NCBI GenBank assembly: GCA_902702965.1
Contig: CACRXP010000114.1
Location: 540,798 to 604,797 of the forward strand
Length of the DNA stretch: 64,000 nucleotides
Source of the DNA: Spirometra erinaceieuropaei
Taxonomy: Eukaryota > Platyhelminthes > Cestoda > Diphyllobothriidea > Diphyllobothriidae
Direction: 5' to 3'
In this document: piece by piece, positions 55,436 through 64,000 of the stretch
Layout of the letters: each line of letters opens with the position of its first letter
How positions within the stretch are numbered: the stretch's first letter is position 1
Made by a program: the position numbers and the translations under genes
The notes under the pieces: generated by a model
Seen by the model: only the letters and a program-made list of their open reading frames with translations
What the model was told of the DNA's origin: nothing
Database searches by the model: none

Positions 55436-57460
55436 CTTGGGTATCGCTAGTTAACAACGGCTTATGACCCATAAATGGCAATTCCAGCCTCCCTCTTCTT
55501 TGTCGGCAATGCTATTCTGGTCCCAGACTCTCGCCATGATAAGGTCGAGTCTCTGTGGCACAAGAAGTCGATTAAAAGAGAGACACTATGCGGACTGAAG
55601 GCAGCATGGATGAGCGTCTGCGCTGGTGATTGCGGACGCAGACTACCACTGGTTCTCTTCAGCTGTGACACCACGAGTTCTGTCACGTGCACGTCTGCTT
55701 ATTGTAACCCTTTAATCCTCTTTGGTGTGCACTAATAATGCGAAGTGTCACCTGACTCACACAAATTCTAACAGTTTCATAAATCTCGACTGCTTTCTGC
55801 ATTCTTTGTCGCTCTAGAGCATCAGAGAAGGCGACTGTGTCTTCATGTATGTATATATATATTGGAACGTAGGCATCCCAAGAAATATAATTTGAAAGAA
55901 AATACCTTCTTTGGGAAAAATAGAAAACTCTACTTATTACATTTTCGACGTTGGTTCCCCGTGTCGTCGTCAGTCTCGAATAAGTTTGCAGAAAACAATT
56001 AATATTTCAAACGTACTGGTGAATCAATACTTATTTGGTGTTTCAGCCTGTAAGCGGCTGCCGTGTGTGTCAGTCTGCATTGATTGGCTTTCGTCTCTTC
56101 CACTTTTCCCCGAGATTTTTGTACGTGGCATATGTTTCTTGGCGGTAAACGTATGCGTGTAATGTTCTGTCAGTCTTACGCTGTATGAGACTATATAGAA
56201 GTAGGATTTTATTGTCAAGTTCTTTTTCGAGCGTGAATTTAATTTCCGGAATGGTTGAGTGGATGGTGTTGTGGAGCATTTCAAGTTAACCCTTTTTAAT
56301 GACAACAAATGTGCCGTCTACATATCAGACGCGCAACTTTGGGTTGACTAATGGAAATGCTGCCGATTTCAGTGTCTGCATTGTCACCTCGGCCAAAAAG
56401 TCAGATATAGGTGATCCCAATGGAGCTCCTTTTATTTGTTGATAGTATTGGTGATCGAACGAAAAATTGGTTTCTAAGCCAGGGTCCATGAGTTCAAGTA
56501 AGGCAGCTGCGGAAACGTCCGTGTCATAAGATTTCAGGAGTTCATCTGTGCGTTGCCTTACGAAATCTAGTGGTATGGATGTGAATAAAGAAACGACATC
56601 AAAAGAGACCATTATCTCATCTACGGAAATTGTGATTCCTCTCACTTTCTCTAGGAACTCCATAGAATTCGGAATGGAAGTTTCACAATCTCTCGCAAGT
56701 GGGTGGAGTTGGTGAGATAGCCTCGTAGAGATTTTGTAGTTGGGTGCATTGAACAATGATACTATCGGTCGCAGTACTACCTCAGGTTTGTGAACTCTGA
56801 GCAATCCGTAGAACCTGGCGATGTTTGGTTCGGATTGCCCCAGGGATTTTGCAATATCTCCTGGAAGTTTTTTCGTTCCCGTGAGACGTTTCAGCACTTT
56901 ATCAATAGACAAATTCTGTCCCTTAGGCTTACACATTGAGCAGTTAAGGGGCAAGATCACCTGTCCCAAATGGGACTAAACTCGCATCGTTGGAATTTGC
57001 CCATCTAAAAAAGGCCGAGAGGTTCTTAAGGCCATGCACTCCGATGAGTCATGCATCAATTGTCACATCGAGTTTGATGCTACGTAAAAAAACTCAGGGA
57101 AAAGTGGAGGAGGCGAGAGCCAATCAAGACAGACTGACACACACGGCAGCCGCTTACAGACTGAAACACCAAGTGAATATTGATTTCCCAGCACGTTTGA
57201 AATGCTAATTGATTTTTGCACATATACTCTAGGCTGATGACGACACGGGGAACCATTGACGCTCATCCATGCCGCCTTCAGTCCGCATAGTGCCTCCCTG
57301 CTAATCGACTTCGCGTGTCGCAGAGACTCGGCCTTATCGTGGCGAGAGTCTGGGGCCAGAATAGCATTACCGACAAAGACAAGGGAGACTGAAGTGGCCA
57401 TTTCTGGCTCATAAGCCGTTGCTAACCAGTGATAGCCAACCCCGAAGTGTGGAACAACTG
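55436..57460 (-). mobile_element. Second-family PLE with inverted tail arms
   Basis: A minus-strand RT (56325-56969) is flanked by inverted arms. The left arm (56130 down to 55436, with an about 320-base insert near 55640-55960) is the normal 3' tail. The right arm (57060-57460) is the same tail in the opposite orientation, at the 5' side. Mirrored strings include GTAAGCGGCTGCCGTGTGTGTC and GCGGACTGAAGGC(A/G)GCATGGATGAGCGTC. Both arms include a piece of SINE body. The RT thumb is fused directly to the tail (QETYA then TYKNL), so thumb end and nuclease are deleted. Confidence 0.8.
56325..56969 (-). pseudogene. PLE reverse transcriptase, second family, catalytic motif lost
   Basis: 214 residues without interruption: LSIDKVLKRLTGTKKLPGDI, ARFYGLLRVHKPEVVLRPIV (fingers), VSFDVVSLFTSIP (motif A) and GAPLGSPIS (motif B). 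The frame ends in TGA, followed at once by YVDGTFVVIKKG. So motif C is YVDG, with the second Asp lost as well as a stop before it. Downstream, IPEIKFTLEKELDN and LIQRKTDRTLHAYVYRQETY are thumb remnants in another frame. The GIY-YIG domain is absent. Family relation: closer to 17770-18255 than to 23.6 kb. Confidence 0.85.
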
Positions 57461-57976
57461 GAATACTTGTAAATTACAACTCCAAAAGAAGAACAATGGT
57501 TTCTATTCTCTATGTGGCTCACCCCAAATAGGCGAGGAGGTTGACTGCAAACCCCTGCTGTAAATGAGGCTGTCACATTTTGGGCACCTTAAATAGACTA
57601 CTGACACCCACTGGGACGTACAAAATGTCCCCTTCGTTATTTGGCGTTGATGACGCCAACGACAACCATATTTATCATGTGGCCGGTATATCTGTTGTGC
57701 GTTGCTCTTGCTAATTTTCAAGTGAATGAGGAGCTTTAAAGGCGAGTCGTCGGCGTGTGTTGCAGACAGGACTGTCTATCACCAGGTCAGTCTCCGATTA
57801 GAAAAAGAAGGCAGACGTCAGCAGAAGGAGCGTTGATACCCTGAGTGCATGTTGGTGCGCAGGTTCACACGTCAGTGATGTTATCGATGGCGAAATATGC
57901 ACCGAATCTGCCAGTCAGTGAATAGGAAGTATGCCACGGAAGAGAGGCGAAATGACAACCGGTAGGATGTGGACAT
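57461..57976. other. No recognised feature
   Basis: Nothing was recognised between the PLE arm and the inverted repeat at 57977. Confidence 0.4.
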
Positions 57977-59086
57977 GCGCGGGTTAGATCGCAGTTGGTA
58001 GCCAGGAATGGGGAGGGAATAGTGGAAAGAGGGTTATTTGGGTGGGGCAAGTGCAAGTGCTGGTGGAGGAATGCTGGAGTTTCTGGGAAAAAGTAGTTAC
58101 CGAAAGAAGTATAGGGAAGTTGTAGTAAGGTAAGCCGTAAAGCTAAATCCCAACGAACCCTCATACGGAAAACCTAATTCCAAGGTTCTAAAACTTTTCT
58201 GGAAAAGACTAAATCTAACCCTAACTCCAACCCTGACCTCAAAACTAAACCGTGTACTTAACCTAACCGTGTACTTAACCTAACCGTGTACTTAACCTAA
58301 ACCTAACCTAACCTAAACCTAAACCTAAACCCTTAACCTTAAACCTAAGCTTAAACTTAACTCTAACCTTAACCGTAGCCTTAACCTTAACCCTAACCTT
58401 AACCATAACCCCAACCTGAACCTTAACTTTAACCTTAACCACAACCCTAACCTTATCAATAACCCTAACGTTAACCGTAACCTAACATAACCGTAACGTT
58501 AACCGTAATCTAACCTAACCTAACCGTGTACTTAACCTAACCGTGTACTTAACCTAAACCTAACCTAACCTAAACCTAAACCTAAACCTAAACCCTTAAC
58601 CTTAAACCTAAGCTTAAACTTAACTCTAACCTTAACCGTAGCCTTAACCTTAATCCTAACCTTAACCATAACCCCAACCTGAACCTTAACTTTAGCCTTA
58701 ACCACAACCCTAACCTTATCCATAACCCTAACGTTAACCGTAACCCCCACCTTAACCGTAACCCTCACCCTAATCGTTAACCCCAACCCTGAAGCCGAAA
58801 CCCAACCCTAAATTCAAGCCATAATCATAAAGCTAAATCCTAATCCTAACACTGAAACCGGACCCTATAACGCAAATCATAATCCTCAAACTAACCTACA
58901 CCTAACCGTAACCCTCATTAAACCTAATAGCCTGACAGAAACGGCTGACCTACCTCATGCAGTAGAAGCACACCTACTTATAACCAGTTCCCTAGACAAG
59001 GTAAACACGCCTACTGATAACAAGTAAGTACGTCAACAGTATTAACGTACAGTGCCTGGCTACCAACTGCGATCTAACCTATGCGC
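57977..59086. repeat. Telomere-like array bounded by 25-bp inverted repeats
   Basis: CCTAACC, CCTAAACC and CTTAACC variants fill about 58170-58920. A 257-base unit is tandemly duplicated with few differences (58265-58521 and 58522-58778, each starting AACCGTGTACTTAACCTAACC). On the left is GGTTAGATCGCAGTTGGTAG (within 57977-58006), and on the right its exact complement (59055-59086). The inverted repeats could be transposon ends or chance neighbours of a duplicated block. Confidence 0.75.
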
Positions 59087-59444
59087 GGTATCAAATTGAG
59101 ATGGGTAAGTGTGCTTATCGTGACAACTATGGTCGCCACATTCGTCATTAAGTGTGCACACTTAAATAAACAAGTTTGGTCGATTTTAAACTAGAGGAGG
59201 CATTTTTCGGGACGTGTCCAGCAGTTCGCTTTTGAGCGTCATGCATCTCCCGGCTGAGTACAGTGGCTGGAGTAACCTGAAAAACCTGTCAATGCGTCCT
59301 ACATCGACAGCTTGATCGTCATGACGGATGATGCTCAGTAAGTGCATCACAGCAGGATGAGGGGAAGAACAGTGACTTTCGAAGCGCCCATTGCACTCTC
59401 CCCTCCTACTCCACCTAGGTCCGGTGTCGTGAGAGTCGTGAAGA

Positions 59445-60385
59445 CCGGAGGTAAGAGTGGGCGCAGATGGCTGGCATAGTGAGACCCCACACCTAGATGT
59501 ACCATTACACCCCCTGATCCACATAAAAAACTGACCAGGATTTTACACAGAAAAAAGAGGTCAGTTCCGATCCTAACTGGCGAGGCGCGGGTCTTGGTCT
59601 AGGCGTGCTATCACACCTCCGCGTTATGGGTGCGTACTCTCAATAACGTCTGTCGGGCAGCGACAAAGTGCCGTGTTGGTTCGGCGCACCCACCGCCTAG
59701 CCTGTCTTAGCGGCAAGCGTGCTACATACGCATACTGGTCGAGGGGCTTCAAAAAACCTTGAGTACACATTAGAAAGCCATCCAGGCCCCAGCCTCGAGC
59801 CTGCTGGAGAATCCTGTAATGCCGCCTTTTGGAAAAAAACAAAAACACAAGTGCCAAATGGAGAACGCGCCGGCGAACACAGCTCCCAGTGACCGTATCT
59901 TTCAGTAAAACTGTCGAGCGACTATCACGCCAGTAATCAACGCTGGCGAGGAAACTGCGGCAAGGACCGAGTCAGAGGTGGGTAAACAAGCAGTCAGAGT
60001 ACCTGGCACGATCACAGATGATGAATACGGAACCTCTCATTGCGCTGGGTGGTATATCGTAGCAAGGCGACTTGTGCCCCCTAAAACAGGCTACACGGTA
60101 AATATGCTGGACCAACATAGGAGCTATATCGGATTCTGGCAGGCGTTGTCGAGAATTTGCACCCATAACAGATGCCAACATTTTTGGGGGTTCGGTGGCA
60201 GCCCTAGGCTCTGGTTCACGTCGCGCCAACTGAGATCCATGTCATCTCCCCATTGTTGGTGTTGTTGACAACCTCGGTCAAGTGCTCATTATGGACCAGG
60301 AGGTGTGGTGGTACGCCTAGGTACGGGCTCTCGTCGTGCCTGCTACCCACGCCCCCCGCCTCCGCTCTTCTTGGCTCCGTACCTA
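59445..60385. repeat. Left arm of a long inverted repeat (R3)
   Basis: From CCGGAGGTAAGAGTGGGCGCAG to GTACGGGCTCTCGTCG, this is the reverse complement of 61218-62150 at most positions over more than 900 bases. It includes GGAGAATCCTGTAATGCCGCC. Part of it (about 59900-60010) looks like the C-terminal coding stretch of the main PLE. Confidence 0.85.
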
Positions 60386-60409
60386 TCCACACGTGAAATC
60401 CGCGACATC

Positions 60410-60940
60410 AGATCTTGGAAGTTCGACCCATTCTCCCCACCAACGATGGAGACCGGGTACCGAAGGTCCAAGAACCACCTCCATCTCTTGACGGACTGTG
60501 TCTAGCCAGGTTTTGAGTTGACTCCCTCTTCGACGTCTCCAATGGGGTAACGGTGCCGGATGGAGGGCAGTAACTCTGACCTCCTAAGGTGGACGACGAA
60601 GAACATGCCCAAACTACCTTAGACGCCTTTCTTGGATGGCCTGGGATATCCTTTCGATGTTGTCGCAGAGAACACGGACAGTCTCATTTGAGACGAAGTC
60701 GGTGTACTTCACTGTGAGGATGGTTCTCAAGAAGTGATGATCAAATACTTCCAGTTTTAACTCGTCCTCCACGCGCACAGCCCAGAATTCACAACCACAG
60801 ATAAGGACAGACCGGACAGATGCATGGTACACGCGAATCTTAGTGGCGATGGCGAGGTGGCGTCGGATCCATAAGCATTTTCTAAGGCTTGAGAAAACCT
60901 GTCGGGTAGCATCAAATCGGGAGAAGATATCAACCTTGCT
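60410..60940 (-). pseudogene. LINE C-terminal fragment between the inverted arms
   Basis: Minus strand: FDATRQVFSSLRKCLWIRRH, VYHASVRSVLICGCEFWAVR, LEVFDHHFLRTILTVKYTDF, SQAIQERRLR and (after a stop) FGHVLRRPP. This is the C-terminal region of non-LTR retrotransposon proteins (SVLLYGCETW and RRLRWFGHVLR motifs). No RT palm is present. Confidence 0.8.
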
Positions 60941-60967
60941 CTGGCCATTGGGCAGCAGTCTAGCCTC

Positions 60968-61062
60968 GAGGTGCGATCACTGGACGTCTCTGCTTCTCAT
61001 CCGAAACAACCATCGAGACAGCTACAGATAAGGGTGATAGATGTGTAAAGAATGCAGTCGCC
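60968..61062 (-). repeat. Decayed PLE tail
   Basis: On the minus strand CTTATCTGTAGCTGTCTCGATGG, GTTTCGGATGAGAAGCAGAGACGTCCAG and GTGATCGCACC follow the order of the PLE ribozyme region, but the core is lost. Confidence 0.55.
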
Positions 61063-61217
61063 ATGCCGACAGTTCGATCGTACATTTCGAAAATGCCCAC
61101 CGTGTGCTCTACTGCAGGATGAGAGCGGGACGGTTACTCGCGCGTGAATCAACTTACAGTGGTAGTAGACTTGCATTGCATTTGCCACACTCTCTTCTCC
61201 CCCACCTCACTACGGTG

Positions 61218-62150
61218 TCAAGACAGGGCCGAGAAGACCTGAGGACGCGCGTGACTGGCGCGACGAAAACTCGTACCTAGACGTTCCACCACACCTGGTC
61301 CACAACGAACGCTTGGCCAGGATTTTGAACAAAAACATGGGGCGTGGAACGGGTCTCAACTGGCCTGGTGTGAGCCCGTCACGGCGACCAGAATATTGGC
61401 ATTTGTCATGGGTACGCATTCACGACAATGCTCTCCAGAATCCGATGTAGCTCTTATGTTGGTCCAGCACATCTGTCGTGTGGCCTGTTTTAGGGGGCAC
61501 AAGTCGCCTTGCTGTGATCTACCCAGCGTAATACGAAGCTCCGTATTCATTGCCGATGATCGTGCCGGGTACGCTGACTGCTTGTTCCCACGCCTCTGAG
61601 TCGTTCATTGCCGCAATTTCCTCACCAGTGTTGATTACTGGCGTGAAAATCGCTCAACCGTTTTACTCAAAGATACAGTCACTGGCACTTATGTTCGCCG
61701 GCGCGTTCCCCACTTGGCACTTATGTATGTTTTTGTTTTTTTCTATAAAGTGGCATTACAGGATTCTCCAGCAGGCCCGAGTCTGGGGCCTCGATGGCTT
61801 TCTAATGTGTCCCCATGGTTTTTTGAAGTCCCTCGATCGAGTGAATTTAGAGACCGGTATGTGTATGTAGCATGCTTGCCCCTAAGACAGGCTAGGCGGT
61901 TGGTGCGCCGAACCAACGCGGCACAACGTCGCTGCCTGGCAGACGTTATTGAGAGTACACACCCATAACGGGGGGCTGTGATGGCAGGCCTAAGCGCAGA
62001 CCCGCTCCGTGCCAGTTGGGATCAGAACTGACCTCTGTTTTTCATGTGTAAAATCCTGGTCAGTGTTTGGTGTGGAATAGGGGGCTGTAGTGGTACGTCT
62101 AGGTGTGGGTTCTCACCATGCCAGCCATCTGCGCCCGCTCTTACCTCCGG
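61218..62150. repeat. Right arm of the long inverted repeat (R3)
   Basis: Complement of 59445-60385. It includes GAGTCGTTCATTGCCGCAATTTCCTCACCAGTG, which matches the PLE C-terminal coding tail (compare 11590-11625), so the arm is itself mosaic. Confidence 0.85.
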
Positions 62151-62229
62151 ACGAGTACACAATCTAGTTGAGCGGGTTTTTTGGTTTGGGGGGGGGGAGG
62201 GGGTGTGATTTTTGGCTACATGTAGCAGG

Positions 62230-62465
62230 CACGACTAAAACCCGCGCCTAGGCGTGCCACCACACCCCCTAGTCCACAACAAACACTTGGCCAGTATTGT
62301 AAACAATAACAAAAGTGGAGGAAGGCGGATGGGGTATCAACATGCGCGGCGTGGGCCTGGGACCGCGCTCCGAATGTTGGCATTTGCTATGGGTGCGCAT
62401 TCCCGAGGACGCCCGCCGGATTCCCATCGAACTCCTGTGTTAGTTCAGCGCATCTACCGCATGAC
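62230..62465 (+). repeat. R3 copy, plus strand
   Basis: GCCTAGGCGTGCCACCACACCCC to GTTCAGCGCATCTACCGCATG. It is mirrored by 63250-63490, forming a second, smaller inverted pair. Confidence 0.8.
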
Positions 62466-62589
62466 GATCACTCTGTCGATGTGGGGCGCATTGATGGGTT
62501 TTTCTGGTTTCTTCAGCTACTGTACCCAGTCGGGAGGTCCGTGACTCTCAAAAGCGTGAAGATCCGCGGCAGCAGATCTAGGAAATGCG

Positions 62590-62868
62590 ACCCATTCTCC
62601 TCACCAACGATGAAGACCGAATACCGAAGGTCTAAGATCCAACTCTATCTCTTGACGGACTGTGTCTAGCCAGGTTTTCAGTTGACCCCCTCTGCGACTT
62701 CTCCAATGGGGAAACGATGCCGGTTCGAGGACAGTAACACTGACCTCCTGAGGTGGACGACGAAGAACATGCCCAAACCACCTCAATCACCTTTCTTGGA
62801 TGGCCTGGGTTATCCTTGCGATGTTGTCGCAGCGAGCACGGACTGTCTCATTTGAGACGAAGTCTCGC
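62590..62868 (-). pseudogene. LINE C-terminal fragment, second copy
   Basis: Minus strand: DFVSNETVRARCDNIARITQ, AIQERRLRWFGHVLRRPPQE, FPHWRSRRGGQLKTWLDTVR and FGLHRW. Same family as 60410-60940 but with the WFGHVLRRPP frame still open. Confidence 0.8.
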
Positions 62869-63224
62869 CTCTATGTCTTCTCTGGACACAGATATCCCCG
62901 CACCAACCACCGCTCCCTCTTCTCAACGCTCTCCTCTCTACCCGTGGCCCGCCAAATACGCCTTTCTCTCTAGCCGCTGTTCAGCGACATCAGTCAGTGC
63001 CGCCTGTATGCAAATGAGTCATTTTCGGCCTGGATTTGTGTCATCCTCACATTTGCCACCGCTCTAGATTTTGACTGTAGAACGAAGGCCTTAAGTGCAT
63101 GGACGAGGATGCAATGCAGTTGAGCAGGTTTTTTGGTTGAGAGGGGGGAGGGGGTGTAATTTTTGGCTGTAAGTGTGTGTGTATGCATTTGTGAGTAGGG
63201 ACAAGGACCAATGCTTTCCACGTA
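62869..63224. other. Short spacer with a repeated T/G-rich string
   Basis: GGTTTTTTGGTT followed by a G-rich run and GGTGTAATTTTTGGCT at about 63128-63170 repeats 62172-62215 in direct orientation. I recognised nothing else. Confidence 0.5.
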
Positions 63225-63690
63225 GGTTGTGCCCCTAAAACGGCCCACGCGGTAGATGCACTGAACTAACACAGGGGTTAGATGAGAATCCGGTGGGCGT
63301 TTTCGGGAATGCGCACCCATAACAAATGCCAACATTCGGAGAGCGGTCCCAGGCCCACGCCGCGCCTGTTGGTACCCCATCCGCCTTCCTCCATTTTTGC
63401 TGTTGTTTAAAATACTGGCCAAGTGTTTGTTGTGGACTAGGTGGTGGGGTGGTGGTACGCCTAGGTGCGCGTTCTCGTCATGCCTGCTAGCCGCGCCCTC
63501 CACCGCCTCCGGCCTTTTTAACTTGGTCAAGACACCGGACCCGGGTGGGGGAGGAGGGAGTGCAGTAGGCGCTGTGCAAGTCTGCTATCACTATAAATTA
63601 ATGCATGTGCAAGTTGTCGTCCCTACTGTCACCCTGCTGTGAGCATCGTCGAAACCGGCGGTCGAACTGTCGCGTAGGGGAAGGGGTTCG
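63225..63690 (-). repeat. R3 copy, minus strand
   Basis: Reverse complement of 62230-62465 for its first part, then GTACGCCTAGGTGCGCGTTC and the ACACCGGACCCGGGTGGGG block that also occurs inside the PLE at 7428-7640. Confidence 0.8.
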
Positions 63691-64000
63691 AACGCCATCA
63701 GGCGAAACTAGTCACCCCACCGTGGCAGAACCTACGCCCCCCTTACAATGACATCTTCAAGAATGTGCTCTGCGAAGGCCTGCGGGACCTCCTCGCATCC
63801 TGATAGCTCACAGTGAATTTAGAAGCGCAGACAGCCCCGACTGGAAAGGGACGCATGGTGGCAATGGTACGGACTGGCACGGAACGCAATCTCTTTCTCA
63901 CAGAAAGCATCTTTCGGTCTACCAACCCCAGGATGAGAACGTGATTGTGCCCTGCAACCCATCAACGTTAACCGCTGTGCTACGTGCTCGTCAGGAGGCG
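63691..64000. other. Window end; no firm feature
   Basis: On the minus strand near 63955-63992, CGTAGCACAGCGGTTAACG and GGTTGCAGGGC resemble degenerate tRNA boxes. That is too weak to call a SINE. Confidence 0.3.

Noticed and set aside
58565..58786. Minus-strand frame of VKVRV-type repeats (also 23131-23526)
   Set aside because: It is a direct read-through of the telomere-like repeat; the pattern follows the 6-base periodicity, not a protein family.
59445..62150. New gene family suggested by similar open frames in several R3 copies
   Set aside because: The frames differ in length and phase among copies and fall on both strands, as expected from a GC-rich repeat.
1..64000. CRISPR arrays, bacterial operons, prophage
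   Set aside because: No regular repeat-spacer structure, Shine-Dalgarno spacing or bacterial gene families were seen. The spliced gene and retroelements show eukaryotic DNA.

Overview
The window looks like repeat-dominated genomic DNA from a flatworm. The best guess is a diphyllobothriidean tapeworm (Spirometra, Diphyllobothrium or Schistocephalus type). The basis is the many Penelope-like retroelements (PLEs) with a GIY-YIG domain, tRNA-derived SINEs, CR1-like LINE relics, TTAGGG-like degenerate arrays, and a spliced host gene with a 42-nt intron. Genus is inferred from recalled family resemblance, not proven. There is no bacterial gene, operon or CRISPR array. A 403-base run of N (27412-27814) is an assembly gap.

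Layout. 1-19.4 kb: a 180-bp tandem duplication, two copies of an AT-rich fold-back repeat (1.85-3.24 and 16.85-19.39 kb), and a dense cluster of PLE fragments (4.0, 7.1-8.2, 9.1-10.1, 11.4-12.2, 12.7-13.3, 14.6-16.7 and 17.8 kb). 19.9-22.3 kb: a tandem segmental duplication containing palindromic SINE tails and tRNA-Arg-like SINE heads. 23.6-26.0 kb: the best PLE copy, on the minus strand, with RT and GIY-YIG domains broken by two in-frame stops and one frameshift. 26.8-27.3 kb: SINEs, then the gap. 27.8-38.5 kb: mostly unrecognised sequence with two further PLE relics; one of them, at 35 kb, is split by a SINE with a clean 10-bp target-site duplication. 38.5-41.1 kb: two tandem, strongly decayed PLE copies. 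44.0-48.3 kb: four exons of a bestrophin-family chloride channel on the minus strand, the only convincing host gene. 50.1-52.5 kb: a CR1/Jockey-like LINE with a fold-back 3' end. 55.4-57.5 kb: a second PLE family. 58.0-59.1 kb: a telomere-like array between 25-bp inverted repeats. 59.2-63.7 kb: inverted copies of a GC-rich repeat enclosing LINE C-terminal fragments.

The most interesting signal is the organisation of the PLEs. Their 3' tails carry a minimal hammerhead-ribozyme motif (CTGATGA, a short stem, then GAAACGTC). At several loci the element is capped at its 5' side by an inverted copy of its own 3' tail. In at least two cases (7126-8201 and 11359-12239) the whole fold-back unit lies between exact direct repeats of 10 and 12 bp, so it appears to have been inserted as one unit. 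An unrelated PLE family at 55.4-57.5 kb has the same architecture. Ribozyme motifs in PLEs are already known. The recurring TSD-flanked inverted-tail architecture with a shared inner end point is the part worth following up.
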